A DNA stretch of 64,000 bases from Brachybacterium sillae (GTDB lineage Bacteria; Actinomycetota; Actinomycetes; Actinomycetales; Dermabacteraceae). Below are positions 17,891 through 26,970 of this stretch, one piece after another; positions within the stretch are counted from its first letter, which is position 1; every line of letters starts with the position of its first letter. Under the pieces are notes generated by a model. That model made no database searches, had not been told where the DNA came from, and saw only the letters and a program-made list of their open reading frames with translations. The translations under genes and the position numbers were made by a program. The stretch is taken from positions 1 through 64,000 of the forward strand of contig NZ_JAFEUW010000001.1 of NCBI RefSeq assembly GCF_025028335.1. The letters are read 5' to 3'.

Positions 17891-18610
17891 ATGCTCTACG
17901 AGATCGCCAAGCCCGTCGTCCGCACTGTGCTGCAGGTGGTGTGGCGGCCTCGGATCGAGGGCGCCGGGAAACTCCCGCGCACCGGCGCCGTGATCGTCGC
18001 CAGCAACCACCTGGGGATCGCCGACACCGTGGTGATGCCGGCGCTCGTGGGCCGCAGCGTGCACTTCCTGGCGAAGGCGGAGATGTTCTCCGGGGGCTCC
18101 CTCGCCAACCGTGCGCTGGGCATGCTCTTGCGCTCCCTGCGGGTGATGCCGGTGGAACGCTCCGGCGGCTCCGCCTCCCAGGCGGCGATCGAGACGGGAC
18201 TGGCGATCCTGCGGAAAGGGCAGGTGCTGGGCATCTATCCGGAGGGCACCCGCAGTCCCGATGGTCGCCTGTACCGGGGGAAGACCGGAGTGGCACGGCT
18301 GGCGCTCGCGGTGGACTGCCCGATCGTCCCCGTCGGCATGGTCGGCACCTTCGAGGCGCATCGCGGTGGCCGCGTGATCCCGCGGCTCTCCCCGCGCATC
18401 CAGGTGCGGGTGGGTGATCCCGTCCGGGCGCGGGACCTGGTGCCCGGGTTGGCGCAGCTGCCGGAGGCGCAGCAGTACCGCGCTGTGACCGACGCCCTGA
18501 TGGGGCGGATCGCGGCGCTCTCCGGGCAGGAGCAGGTCGATCGGTTCGCCGCCGACGCCAAACGTGAGCTCGCCCAGCGGCAGACGGGTCCCCAGCAGCC
18601 GTCCACGTGA
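17891..18610 (+). CDS. plsC: 1-acyl-sn-glycerol-3-phosphate acyltransferase
   Basis: Membrane-associated acyltransferase (239 residues) making phosphatidic acid from lysophosphatidic acid. The family blocks are clear: NHLGIADT (HX4D catalytic motif, about 38-45), block II around VMPVERSGG, block III YPEGTRSPDG (about 117-126), and block IV VPVGMVG. No signal peptide is seen. The ATG at 17891 has GAGGAG only 2 nt upstream, a tight spacing. The orthologous position in M. tuberculosis is Rv2182c. It is divergent from the hydrolase gene. Confidence 0.9.
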   Translation: MLYEIAKPVVRTVLQVVWRPRIEGAGKLPRTGAVIVASNHLGIADTVVMPALVGRSVHFLAKAEMFSGGSLANRALGMLLRSLRVMPVERSGGSASQAAIETGLAILRKGQVLGIYPEGTRSPDGRLYRGKTGVARLALAVDCPIVPVGMVGTFEAHRGGRVIPRLSPRIQVRVGDPVRARDLVPGLAQLPEAQQYRAVTDALMGRIAALSGQEQVDRFAADAKRELAQRQTGPQQPST

Positions 18611-18671
18611 TCCGCGCCGCCTCCCCCCTCCCGCACGGCGGACCCGACCGTCCCCCGCGCCTCGGATTCCG

Positions 18672-18677
18672 TAATCT
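18672..18677 (+). promoter_or_regulatory. Candidate -10 of a leaderless aroG promoter
   Basis: TAATCT with exactly 6 nt before GTG 18684. The GGAGGG in between abuts the start codon too closely to act as a ribosome binding site. Confidence 0.5.
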
Positions 18678-18683
18678 GGAGGG

Positions 18684-20078
18684 GTGACTGTCCACAGCCC
18701 CGGTGCGCCCGCTCGCGCCCACGAGTTCGCCCTCTCGTCGTCCAACGCCGGCCTGGAGGCCCTGTCCTCCTGGCGGGAGCTGCCGCGTGTGCAGCAGCCC
18801 ACGTGGCCCGACGAACAGGAGCGGGCCCGGGTGTTCTCCGAACTGCGCACCGCCCCGCCCCTGGTGTTCGCCGGTGAGGTCGACGTGCTACGCGAGCGTC
18901 TGGCGGCGGCAGCGCGCGGCGAGGCGTTCCTGCTCCAGGGCGGCGACTGCGCCGAGACCTTCGCGGATTCCACCGCCGACCGGATCCGCAACAAGATCCG
19001 CACCATCCTGCAGATGGCGGCGGTGCTCACCTACGGTGCGTCGTTGCCGGTGATCAAGATGGGTCGTATGGCGGGCCAGTTCGCCAAGCCACGGTCCTCC
19101 GACACCGAGACCCGCGACGGCCTCACCCTGCCGACGTACCGCGGGGACGGCGTCAACGGATTCGCGTTCACCGAGGAGGCCCGCCGCCCCGATCCCGAGC
19201 GGTTGTGGCGGATGTACACCACCAGCGCACAGACCCTCAATCTGCTGCGGGCCTTCACCAGCGGTGGCTTCGCGGACCTGCGCGAGGTCCACGCCTGGAA
19301 CAAGGGATTCATCTCCGGCCCCGGTTACGACCGGTACGAGCAGCTCGCCGGTCAGATCGACAAGGCGCTGCGGTTCATGGACGCCTGCGGGGCGGACTTC
19401 GATGCCATCCGGGTGGTGGAGTTCTACGCGGCGCATGAGGCGCTGCTGCTCGACTACGAGGAGGCGCTGTCGCGGATCGACTCGCGCACCGGGGAGATCT
19501 ACGACTGCTCGGGGCATTTCCTGTGGATCGGCGAGCGCACCCGCCAGCTCGACGGGGCGCACGTGGAGTTCCTGTCGCAGGTGCGCAACCCCATCGGTGT
19601 GAAGCTCGGCCCGTCGGCCACGGTCGACGATGCGCTGCGGCTCATCGACCGGCTCGACCCGGACCGCGAACCGGGCCGGCTCACCTTCATCACGCGGATG
19701 GGGGCGGAGCGGATCCGCGACCGCCTGCCGGCGCTCGTCGAGGGCGTGCGCGATGCCGGGGCGCAGGTCGCCTGGGTGACCGACCCGATGCACGGCAACA
19801 CCATCACCGCCTCCAACGGGTACAAGACCCGCCGCTTCACCGACATCCTCGATGAGGTCCGCGGGTTCTTCGAGGTGCACCGGGAGCTGGGCACCGTGCC
19901 AGCGGGCCTGCACATGGAGATGACCGGGGATGACGTCACCGAGGTGCTCGGCGGCACCGGGGAGATCGACGAGGCCGCCCTGGAGCAGCGGTACGAGACG
20001 TTGGTGGATCCGCGTCTGAACCACCAGCAGTCGCTGGAACTCGCGTTCCTGGTGGCGGAGGCGCTGGACCAGCACTGA
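18684..20078 (+). CDS. aroG: 3-deoxy-7-phosphoheptulonate synthase, class II
   Basis: First enzyme of the shikimate pathway (phosphoenolpyruvate plus erythrose-4-phosphate), of the plant/actinobacterial class II type. The 464-residue length fits. Landmarks are LLQGGDCAETF (metal-binding cysteine, about 75-85), VIKMGRMAGQFAKPRS (about 116-131), HFLWIGERTRQLDGAH, and VTDPMHGNT. The start is GTG 18684. In M. tuberculosis the orthologue Rv2178c forms a complex with chorismate mutase; no such gene is in this window. It converges on the kinase gene. Confidence 0.96.
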   Translation: MTVHSPGAPARAHEFALSSSNAGLEALSSWRELPRVQQPTWPDEQERARVFSELRTAPPLVFAGEVDVLRERLAAAARGEAFLLQGGDCAETFADSTADRIRNKIRTILQMAAVLTYGASLPVIKMGRMAGQFAKPRSSDTETRDGLTLPTYRGDGVNGFAFTEEARRPDPERLWRMYTTSAQTLNLLRAFTSGGFADLREVHAWNKGFISGPGYDRYEQLAGQIDKALRFMDACGADFDAIRVVEFYAAHEALLLDYEEALSRIDSRTGEIYDCSGHFLWIGERTRQLDGAHVEFLSQVRNPIGVKLGPSATVDDALRLIDRLDPDREPGRLTFITRMGAERIRDRLPALVEGVRDAGAQVAWVTDPMHGNTITASNGYKTRRFTDILDEVRGFFEVHRELGTVPAGLHMEMTGDDVTEVLGGTGEIDEAALEQRYETLVDPRLNHQQSLELAFLVAEALDQH

Positions 20079-20118
20079 GGTCCGGGCCGGCGGTGAGGCG
20101 GCGGGTGACCCGTCGGCC

Positions 20119-22164
20119 TCAGAACACGTGCAGAAGGACAGTGCTGCCCTTGGGCACGCTGGTCCCTCCGGCGGTGTCCTGCTGGTAGACCAGGCCGAAG
20201 GCCGGGGTGCCCTTGTCGTGCACCACCTTCGGAGTGAGCCCGGCGTTCTTCAGCGCCGCCACCGCCTCGGCCTCCGGTTTCTGGAACACGTTCGGCACGG
20301 TCACCATCTCCGGCCCCAGGGAGACGACGATCCTCACCGTGTCCCCTCGGTGGAGGGTGCCGGAGGTCGGCTTCTGTGAGGCGACGGCACCCTTCGGGGT
20401 GGAGGCGCTGTGCGCCTCGACCACTTCGGCCCTGAGGCCCTGCTTCTCGATCAGGGCGATGGCCTGCCCGCGGGTGCGCCCGCGCGTGTCGGGCACGTCG
20501 AGGGCCACGCGTCCGCGGGAGAGGACGACGTGGACCTCCCCTCCGGAGGGGAGGCGTTCAGCGGCGGCCTCCTGGCGGATGACCTCACCCTCGGGCACGG
20601 TCTCGGAGAACTCCGGGTCGTCCTCGACCAGTGTCAACCCGGCCTCGGCCACGCGCGCGCGGGCGTCCTCCAGGGACGCCCCGGTCACGTCCGGCACGGG
20701 GAAGGTCTCCACCCCGCGGGAGACCACCAGCAGCACCGGGGTGTCCTTCTTGACGGTGGAGCCGGGGGCGGGGGAGACGCTGACGACATGGCCGGCGGGG
20801 ACGGTGGAGCTGAACCGCTCCTCGGTGCGGGCGGTGAGGTCCTGGGAGGAGAGGGCGGCCTCGGCATCGTCCAGGGTGGTGCCGGCGAGCACCGGCACGG
20901 TGCGATCGGCACCGGGCCCGACGCCGAGGTACCAGTCGGCGCCCTGGGCGGCACCGGTCCCGGTGAGAGCCAGCACGGCGGCGACCGCGGCGCCGCGCAT
21001 CCACGGGGAGGAGGAACGGCGACGCTTCCCATGGCGCGCCCGCGGAGCCCGGGGAACGGCCATCGCCACGGTGCGGGCACTGGTGCCCGGATCCTCGCGG
21101 TCCTCGTCAGCGACCGTGCGCGGGGTCGGGGTGAGGAACCGGCGCGGGGGACGGGGCGCGGCGGCCTCTGTCGGGGTGGCGGGGGGATCGTCCGAGGCGC
21201 GGGCGGGGTCGACGTCGAGCAGGGCAGTGACGCGGGGGACGTCCTGGGTGTCGGCGTCGGTGCGGGGTGCAGGGATCGCGTCCAGCACCCGGGCGGGGAG
21301 GTCGGCCAGCTGTTCCCGTACCGCCGACAGCAGTGCCTCCGCTGACACGGGGCGGGAATCCGGACGGCGGGCCGCGGCCCAGGTGACCAGCGCATCGACG
21401 CCGGCGGGGATGGTGGAGATGCGCGAGGACGGCGCCGGGATGTCCTCGTGCACGTGCTGGAAGGCCACATGCACGGGCTGCTCGCCGACGAAGGGCTGGG
21501 TGCCGGTGAGCATCTCGAACAGCACCACGCCCAGGGAGTACAGGTCGCTGCGTTCGTCGGTGGAGCCGCGGGTGATGGTCTCCGGGCTGACGTAGGCGAC
21601 GGTGCCGAGCAGCGTCCCGGTGGAGGACGCGGTCGCCGCGCCGATCGCGCGAGCGAGGCCGAAGTCGGCGACCTTCGCGCCGGGGGTGCGGTCCAGCGGG
21701 CCGGCGCCGGTGTGCTCCAGCAGGACGTTTTCGGGTTTCACATCCCGGTGGATGATGCCGGCGCGGTGCGCGGCGCCGAGGGCCTCCAGGATCTGCGCGG
21801 CCAGTTCCAGGGAGGTGCGGATCGTGAGGGGCGCACGCTCCCGCAGGAGGTCACGCAGGGTCCCGCCCTCGATCAGCTGCATCGCCAGGTACACCTGGCC
21901 GCCGTCCTCTCCCTGGTCGTACACCGGCACGACGTGGGGGTGCGCGAGGCGGGCCGCACTGTGGGCCTCCCGGAAGAAGCGGGTGCGGAAGGACTCGTCG
22001 TCGGCGAGGTGCGGGTGCATGATCTTCAGCGCCACGGGCCGGCCGAGACGCTCGTCGACGCCACGATGCACTGACGCCATGCCGCCGCGCGCGATCAGCT
22101 CCTCGACCCGATAGCGGTGGTCGAGGAGCTGGCCCACGGCGGGGGAAGTCGTCGCCGAGCTCAC
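20119..22164 (-). CDS. pknL: Serine/threonine protein kinase with PASTA repeats (PknL type)
   Basis: Membrane receptor kinase of 681 residues. The Hanks-type kinase domain spans about 18-290: glycine loop ARGGMASV, lysine K47 (ALKIMH), catalytic loop HRDVKPEN with D141, DFG at 167-169, and activation segment STGTLLGTVAYVSPE. A Pro/Ala/Arg-rich juxtamembrane linker follows. One transmembrane helix lies near 390-410. Then come four extracellular PASTA repeats (about 425-681), which sense cell-wall precursors in related kinases. It is divergent from the Rv2175c-like gene, as pknL is in M. tuberculosis (Rv2176), where that protein is the kinase substrate. Confidence 0.93.
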   Translation of the reverse strand: MSSATTSPAVGQLLDHRYRVEELIARGGMASVHRGVDERLGRPVALKIMHPHLADDESFRTRFFREAHSAARLAHPHVVPVYDQGEDGGQVYLAMQLIEGGTLRDLLRERAPLTIRTSLELAAQILEALGAAHRAGIIHRDVKPENVLLEHTGAGPLDRTPGAKVADFGLARAIGAATASSTGTLLGTVAYVSPETITRGSTDERSDLYSLGVVLFEMLTGTQPFVGEQPVHVAFQHVHEDIPAPSSRISTIPAGVDALVTWAAARRPDSRPVSAEALLSAVREQLADLPARVLDAIPAPRTDADTQDVPRVTALLDVDPARASDDPPATPTEAAAPRPPRRFLTPTPRTVADEDREDPGTSARTVAMAVPRAPRARHGKRRRSSSPWMRGAAVAAVLALTGTGAAQGADWYLGVGPGADRTVPVLAGTTLDDAEAALSSQDLTARTEERFSSTVPAGHVVSVSPAPGSTVKKDTPVLLVVSRGVETFPVPDVTGASLEDARARVAEAGLTLVEDDPEFSETVPEGEVIRQEAAAERLPSGGEVHVVLSRGRVALDVPDTRGRTRGQAIALIEKQGLRAEVVEAHSASTPKGAVASQKPTSGTLHRGDTVRIVVSLGPEMVTVPNVFQKPEAEAVAALKNAGLTPKVVHDKGTPAFGLVYQQDTAGGTSVPKGSTVLLHVF

Positions 22165-22281
22165 CCTCCGGAGGCTACGCAGACAGGCGCGCCCAGGGTG
22201 GCAGCGACACGCCCGGCGCGGCGCATCGTCCCCGAACGGTCAGGCCGCGCGGTCGAGTGGCCCCCGCGGCGCGGGCCGTGC

Positions 22282-22287
22282 CACTCT
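22282..22287 (+). promoter_or_regulatory. Candidate -10 of a leaderless promoter for the Rv2175c-like gene
   Basis: CACTCT lies 6 nt before GTG 22294, with no ribosome binding site. The hexamer match is weaker than at aroG. Confidence 0.3.
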
Positions 22288-22293
22288 GGTGCC

Positions 22294-22647
22294 GTGGACC
22301 GACTCGACGCACTGATCACCGACTGGTTGACCCTCCCCGACGCGGCGGAGCGGCTGAACGTTGACGCCTCGCGGGTGCGGCGTCTGATCGACGAGGGGCA
22401 ACTGGTGGCGGTGCGCCGCGGGGACCCCGTCGTCCGATCGATCCCCGCGGAGTTCCTCGCCGACGGCGAGATCATCCCGCATCTGGCGGGCACCATCACC
22501 GTGCTGCGCGACGGCGGGTTCGACGACGTGGAACTGCTCGAATGGCTGTTCACCGAGGACGAGACCCTTCCGGGGCGGCCGGTGGACCAGCTGCGACAGG
22601 GGCAGCGCGGCGAAGTGCGGCGACGCGCGCAGGCGCTGGCTCTCTGA
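22294..22647 (+). CDS. Rv2175c-like helix-turn-helix DNA-binding protein
   Basis: Small soluble 117-residue protein of the Rv2175c family, a winged-helix-like DNA-binding protein phosphorylated by PknL in mycobacteria. The helix-turn-helix is near residues 14-33 (LPDAAERLNVDASRVRRLID), followed by EGQLVAVRRGDPVVRSIP. The C-terminal half (LLEWLFTEDETLPGRPVDQLR) is the conserved second domain. The N-terminus is short. In M. tuberculosis the phospho-threonine lies in a longer flexible N-terminal extension, which is absent here. The divergent kinase gene supports a functional pair. Confidence 0.85.
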   Translation: MDRLDALITDWLTLPDAAERLNVDASRVRRLIDEGQLVAVRRGDPVVRSIPAEFLADGEIIPHLAGTITVLRDGGFDDVELLEWLFTEDETLPGRPVDQLRQGQRGEVRRRAQALAL

Positions 22648-22725
22648 GTCGTCCCGCTGTCCGATCCTGCGCGGCACCGTTCCGCGCGGCCTGTCCGACC
22701 AGACCTGCGGTGACCCCGCGGTGAC

Positions 22726-23832
22726 TCAGCGCGCCCGCGCGAATCCCACGTCGGTCGCGCGGTCGATCAGAGCCAGCAGACCCTCCCGGCCCTCGGCGCG
22801 CACCGCGTCGGAGGCGTACAGCCGATCCCGGGCCCGCTGAGCGTGGCTCTCGACCTCGGCGACGACCTCGGCGACCGCTCCGGTCGCCCGCAGGACGGCC
22901 AGGGCGTCCTGCACCTGCCCGGGTGTCGCGTCCTGGCGACCGACGGCGGCCTCGAGCGCCGTCCTCTGACGCTCATCGGCACGGGTGCGCGCCAGTTCCA
23001 GCACCACGGTGCGCTTGCCCTCCGTCACATCCCCGCCCACGGGTTTGCCGGTGTCCGCCGGGTCCCCGACCACCGAGAGCAGATCGTCGCGCAGCTGGAA
23101 GGCGGTGCCGACGGGCACGGCGACCTCATCGAGCAGCTGCAGCAGCTCATCGTCGGCACCGGCCAGGCGCGCCCCGATCCGCAGCGGCCGATGCACGGTG
23201 TAGGAGACGGTCTTCCAGCGGATGACGGTGCGGGCCGCGTCCACCGGGTCGGCGGGGGAGAGGAAACCCCCGGCCTGGTGGAGCATGTCAAGGTGCTGAC
23301 CGGCCATGACCTCGGTGCGCAGGGCGTCGAACTCGGGGCGCGCTGCCGGATGCTCGGCCAGCACCGGGGCTGCCAGCTGCTCGGCCCAGCTCAGAGCGAG
23401 GTCGCCCAGGATGATCGCCACCGCTTCCCCGAAGCGCACCGGGTCGCCGGACAGCCCCGCTCGACGATGCTGCTGCGCGGCCGCGACGTGCACCGCCGGG
23501 CGACCGCGCCGCATGGGCGAGTTGTCGATGACGTCGTCATGGAGCAGCGCCGCCGCCTGCACCAGCTCCACCGCGGCCCCCGCCGTCGCCACGGAGGTGA
23601 GCAGGGCCTCGTCGACAGACCGAGCGCACTCGGCCGCCCACAGCACGAAACGGGGGCGCAGCAGTTTGCCGCCCTCGAGGTAGGCCGCCAGGATCCGCGG
23701 CAGTTCCGCGGATTCCGGGGCGAGTCGTTCCAGCTCCATCCGGCGCCGGTCGAGTGCCGCGTCCAGCACGCGGGGCAGAAGGTCCAGGAGACGACGGTCG
23801 GGGTCACCGGCGATGGGCGCGGAGGGGGTCAC
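22726..23832 (-). CDS. Polyprenyl diphosphate synthase
   Basis: Trans-prenyltransferase of 368 residues that condenses isopentenyl diphosphate with allylic diphosphates to make geranylgeranyl or longer chains for menaquinone, carotenoid or cell-wall lipid carriers. The first Asp-rich motif is LLHDDVIDNSPMRRG, preceded by GGKLLRPRF. The second is FQLRDDLLSVVGD, with the usual DDXXD slightly relaxed. I chose GTG 23832 because AGGAG at 23838-23842 lies 5 nt upstream. M. tuberculosis has idsA2 (Rv2173) at the same place. Product chain length cannot be predicted with confidence. Confidence 0.9.
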   Translation of the reverse strand: MTPSAPIAGDPDRRLLDLLPRVLDAALDRRRMELERLAPESAELPRILAAYLEGGKLLRPRFVLWAAECARSVDEALLTSVATAGAAVELVQAAALLHDDVIDNSPMRRGRPAVHVAAAQQHRRAGLSGDPVRFGEAVAIILGDLALSWAEQLAAPVLAEHPAARPEFDALRTEVMAGQHLDMLHQAGGFLSPADPVDAARTVIRWKTVSYTVHRPLRIGARLAGADDELLQLLDEVAVPVGTAFQLRDDLLSVVGDPADTGKPVGGDVTEGKRTVVLELARTRADERQRTALEAAVGRQDATPGQVQDALAVLRATGAVAEVVAEVESHAQRARDRLYASDAVRAEGREGLLALIDRATDVGFARAR

Positions 23833-23965
23833 GTGCACTCCTGACGGTCGGGGCGTGTCAGCCGATCGTCCCACGGACGCACGGAGGTTTCCTCCCCAGG
23901 TCGGGGTTCTCCACTGCAGCGGATCAGCAGCCCCGCGGCGGCCCCGATCCCGGGAGGCTCGGGGC

Positions 23966-25249
23966 ATGACCTCGACAACACCGTCTCGTTCCGGTTCCCC
24001 GTCCACCTTCTGCCCTCACGATCCCGCGGAGATGCTCGCCCTGGCGCGGCTGATGCTGCAGGACGTCCCGCGGGACTCCCTCATGCTCATCGGCCACCGC
24101 GGCCGGCGCGAAGTGATCGTCTCGGCTCGGATCGACCTCGTTGACACCCTGGACGACCCTGAGGGCACCGGCATGGACCGGTTGCTCTGGTCCCTGCGGG
24201 ACAACGGGTGCGATGGTGCGTTCGGCCTCGTCCTGCTGGGCGACGGGGAGGCCCCGATCGTCGATGACCCGATCACCCACGCGCCGGAGGCCGCTGCGCC
24301 GGATGGCGGGGTGCGGGCCCCTGAGGGTCCGGTGGGTCCAGTGCCTACGCCCGACGACGGAGTGCTCGGGGGGCATGCGCTCGTGGAGGAGGCCGGTCTC
24401 GCCGCGGCTGCGCGCGTGCACATGGCCGCCCTCGCCCAGGTGCCCGAGCCCTTCGATGTGCCCACCGTGTGGGTGGTCTCCGGGGGACGCGCCCGCGAGG
24501 TGCTCGCCGATCCCGTCGACGGTGTCGTCGGGGAGATCGACCTGGCCGTCGGCCCGCTGGTGGCCCTCGCCGACCTCGACACCACCCGTGTCATGGCCCA
24601 GGCCGTCACTCGCGGGGACCCGATCCCGCGCGCCGACGGTGCCGCCCGGCAGCGCCTGCGGGACCGGGTGCGCCGCGCCCTGAGCTGTCAGCCGCCCCAG
24701 CCGCTGCCTCCGGTGGAGCAGTGCTGGGATCGGGCGCGCGCGGCGATCGCCGTCCTGGGAGCGAACGGCCGCTCCGAGGAACAGCTCATGACGGCGTGTG
24801 AACACCTCGCCGAACTGTGGTGGAGTCTGTCCGATCCGGAGGCACCGGACCTGCTGCTGCGGCGCCTCATGAGCGGCCGCTCCACCGGCCGACCCGTCGC
24901 CGTCGCCGGCACCGGCAAGGCTCTGACCCGTCGCCCTTCCCGCAGCATCCGCCCTGGTGGCGAGTGGTTCCGGGCACTCGAGGCGATGGTTCGGGCCGTC
25001 GACCCCGCGGACCTCGGCGAGGTCCCCGTGGAGGTGGGGACCGGATGGGTCGAGAGCGCCGCCGTGTTGGCGATGCTGGAGTGGTGGAACCACCGATTCC
25101 ACCGCTGTCACGAGCTCGTCACCCAGGTGCTGGCTGTGGACCCGCTGCACCCTCTGGCACTCTGTCTCGCACAGCTCACGGCCGTGCAGATCGCGCCACC
25201 GTGGACCCCTGAGGGCCGCGCCGTCCGGCGGAGAGGAGACAGTCGATGA
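23966..25249 (+). CDS. DUF4192 family protein
   Basis: Conserved actinobacterial protein of unknown function (427 residues). The family signature is in the N-terminal third: a start of the form PAEMLALARLMLQDVPRDSL, then MLIGHRGRREVIVSARIDLVD, and a later FGLVLLGDGE. The C-terminal third carries the helical LAMLEWWNHRFHRCHELVTQ and ends in a tetratricopeptide-like helix pair (VLAVDPLHPLALCLA). It is soluble. ATG 23966 has GGGAGG at 23952-23957. The stop overlaps the metX start by 4 nt, so expression is coupled. Confidence 0.85.
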   Translation: MTSTTPSRSGSPSTFCPHDPAEMLALARLMLQDVPRDSLMLIGHRGRREVIVSARIDLVDTLDDPEGTGMDRLLWSLRDNGCDGAFGLVLLGDGEAPIVDDPITHAPEAAAPDGGVRAPEGPVGPVPTPDDGVLGGHALVEEAGLAAAARVHMAALAQVPEPFDVPTVWVVSGGRAREVLADPVDGVVGEIDLAVGPLVALADLDTTRVMAQAVTRGDPIPRADGAARQRLRDRVRRALSCQPPQPLPPVEQCWDRARAAIAVLGANGRSEEQLMTACEHLAELWWSLSDPEAPDLLLRRLMSGRSTGRPVAVAGTGKALTRRPSRSIRPGGEWFRALEAMVRAVDPADLGEVPVEVGTGWVESAAVLAMLEWWNHRFHRCHELVTQVLAVDPLHPLALCLAQLTAVQIAPPWTPEGRAVRRRGDSR

Positions 25250-26391
25250 CAGCCCTGGTGGCAGCACCCGACCTCCTGCCCGCGAGCGGGGCCTGGACCC
25301 CCGCACGGGGGATCGGGCGCCGCCGCTTCGCGGACCTCGGACCGCAGCACCTCGACAGTGGGGAGCACCTGCCGGCGGTGTGCCTGGCCTACGAGACCTG
25401 GGGACGGCCCACCCCCTCCGGGGACAACGCGATCCTGGTGTTGCATGCGCTGACCGGTGACTCCCACGTCGCAGGGGAGGCGACGGCGGAGCACCCGACT
25501 CCCGGATGGTGGGAGCACCTGGTCGGGCCAGGCCGCCCCCTCGACACCGACCGCTGGTTCATCGTCGCCCCTAACGTCCTCGGGGGCTGCCAGGGCAGCA
25601 CCGGCCCGTCCAGCGACGCGCCGGACGGCCGCCCCTGGGGATCCCGGTTCCCGCGACTCACCGTCCGCGATCAGGTCCGCGCCGAGCAGGCGCTGCAGTC
25701 GCGGTTGGGGATCCGCCGCTGGGCGCTCGTCATCGGCGGATCCATGGGAGGGATGCGTGCCCTGGAATGGGCGATCACCGCGCCGCAACAGGTTGAGCGC
25801 CTTGCCGTGATCGCCTCCGGCGCGGCTGCCACCGCCGACCAGATCGCGTGGAACAGCGCCCAGCTGGCCGCCATCCGCACCGATCCGGGATTCCTCGACG
25901 GCGACTACTACGCCCGACCGGACGGACAGGGCCCGCACCGGGGCCTCGGACTGGCCCGCCGCATCGCCCACACCACCTACCGCACCGCCGCCGAACTCGA
26001 ATCCCGTTTCGGTCATGCCGCCCAGGACCCCACCGACGACCCGCTGCGCGGGGGACGGCATCAGGTCACCAGCTACCTGGATCATCACGCCCACAAACTG
26101 GCCGCGCGCTTCGACGCCAACTCCTACGTGCGCCTGGTGGAGGCGATGAGCACCCACGACGTGGGCCGTGACCGCGGCGGCGCGGACCGGGCCCTGGCGC
26201 GCATCTCCGCCCGCACCCTCGCCGTCGGCATCGACACCGACCGGTTGTTCCCCGCCGCGGGGATGCAGCGGATCGCGCGCGCGATCCCCGGCGCTCTCTA
26301 CCGGGAGGTCCACGCCCCCTGCGGACACGACGCGTTCCTGCTGCCCGGCACCGGGATCGAACAGTGGGTCACGGACCTTCTGCGCCAGTAG
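25246..26391 (+). CDS. metX: Homoserine O-acetyltransferase
   Basis: Alpha/beta-hydrolase-fold acyltransferase that makes O-acetylhomoserine from homoserine and acetyl-CoA for methionine synthesis. The 381 residues fit the family. Landmarks are LHALTGDSHVAG (about 67-78), the nucleophile in GGSMGGM (S166), and a probable triad acid near D329 (GIDTDRLFP) and histidine near H362 (CGHDAFLL). No metY (O-acetylhomoserine sulfhydrylase) is adjacent. ATG 25246 overlaps the DUF4192 stop (ATGA). Whether it uses acetyl- or succinyl-CoA cannot be proven from the sequence. Confidence 0.93.
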   Translation: MTALVAAPDLLPASGAWTPARGIGRRRFADLGPQHLDSGEHLPAVCLAYETWGRPTPSGDNAILVLHALTGDSHVAGEATAEHPTPGWWEHLVGPGRPLDTDRWFIVAPNVLGGCQGSTGPSSDAPDGRPWGSRFPRLTVRDQVRAEQALQSRLGIRRWALVIGGSMGGMRALEWAITAPQQVERLAVIASGAAATADQIAWNSAQLAAIRTDPGFLDGDYYARPDGQGPHRGLGLARRIAHTTYRTAAELESRFGHAAQDPTDDPLRGGRHQVTSYLDHHAHKLAARFDANSYVRLVEAMSTHDVGRDRGGADRALARISARTLAVGIDTDRLFPAAGMQRIARAIPGALYREVHAPCGHDAFLLPGTGIEQWVTDLLRQ

Positions 26392-26478
26392 GATGACCGG
26401 CGGGATCGTGGACAGGTCGAGACCGCGCGATCGATCCGCGGATCGTCCGCCGCGCAGAGTCCACGGGAAGGAGCAGCG

Positions 26479-26932
26479 GTGACCATCGTCGTCGGCTGGT
26501 CCCCTCCGAGCAGGGGGATGCGGCGCTCGCCGCTGCCATCCGTGAGAGCCGTCGCCGTCGGGCGCAGCTGGTCATCGCCTCACACGCTCACATGGATTCC
26601 TCCGGCATCTCGCGCACCGGTTCCGAGGAGGAGGCCCGGGCAGCGCTCGCCGCTGCAGGAGCCGCCGAGGCCCCCACGGCGGCTCCGCGGGTGGGAGAGT
26701 CGACCCGGAGCCGCGGATCGTGGTCGGCCGCGGACAGGACGTCGGCGACCTGCTGCTGGGGATCGCCACCCAGGAGCAGGCCGAGCTGCTCATCATCGGT
26801 CTGCGGCGCAAGTCCCCCATCGGCAATCTGAACCTCGGTGCCTCTGCGCGTCGACTGGTGCTGGCCGCTCCCTGCCCGGTGCTGGCCGTGAAGGTCGGCC
26901 CCCGGGCCGCGAACGCCGCGCCGATGCGCTGA
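26479..26932 (+). pseudogene. Universal stress protein (UspA) gene with two frameshifts
   Basis: The three forward frames together encode a full UspA domain, but no single frame does. From GTG 26479 (ribosome binding site GGAAGGAG, 26466-26473) the frame reads VTIVVGW. The homologous continuation (VPSEQGDAALAAAIRESRR) is one frame over from 26499. It runs to about 26700 (PRVGES), then continues as DPEPRIVVGRGQDVGDLLLG in the third frame from 26702. That part includes the C-terminal ATP-loop-like GNLNLGASARRLVLAAPCPVL. Both shifts look like single-base deletions next to G or C runs. The restored protein would be about 151 residues. It is either a decayed gene or two sequencing errors. Confidence 0.75.
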
Positions 26933-26934
26933 TC

Positions 26935-26960
26935 CCGGGCCGCGATCCTGCACGGCCCGG
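26935..26960 (+). terminator. Possible terminator after the stress-protein gene
   Basis: A perfect 8-bp stem CCGGGCCG/CGGCCCGG (26935-26942 with 26953-26960) with a 10-nt loop, directly after the stop codon. Confidence 0.45.
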
Positions 26961-26970
26961 CGGACGCCCG

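Noticed and set aside
20075-20120. A CTGAGG/CCTCAG pairing between the convergent aroG and kinase stops as a terminator.
   Set aside because: Only 6 bp with a 34-nt loop; too weak to call.
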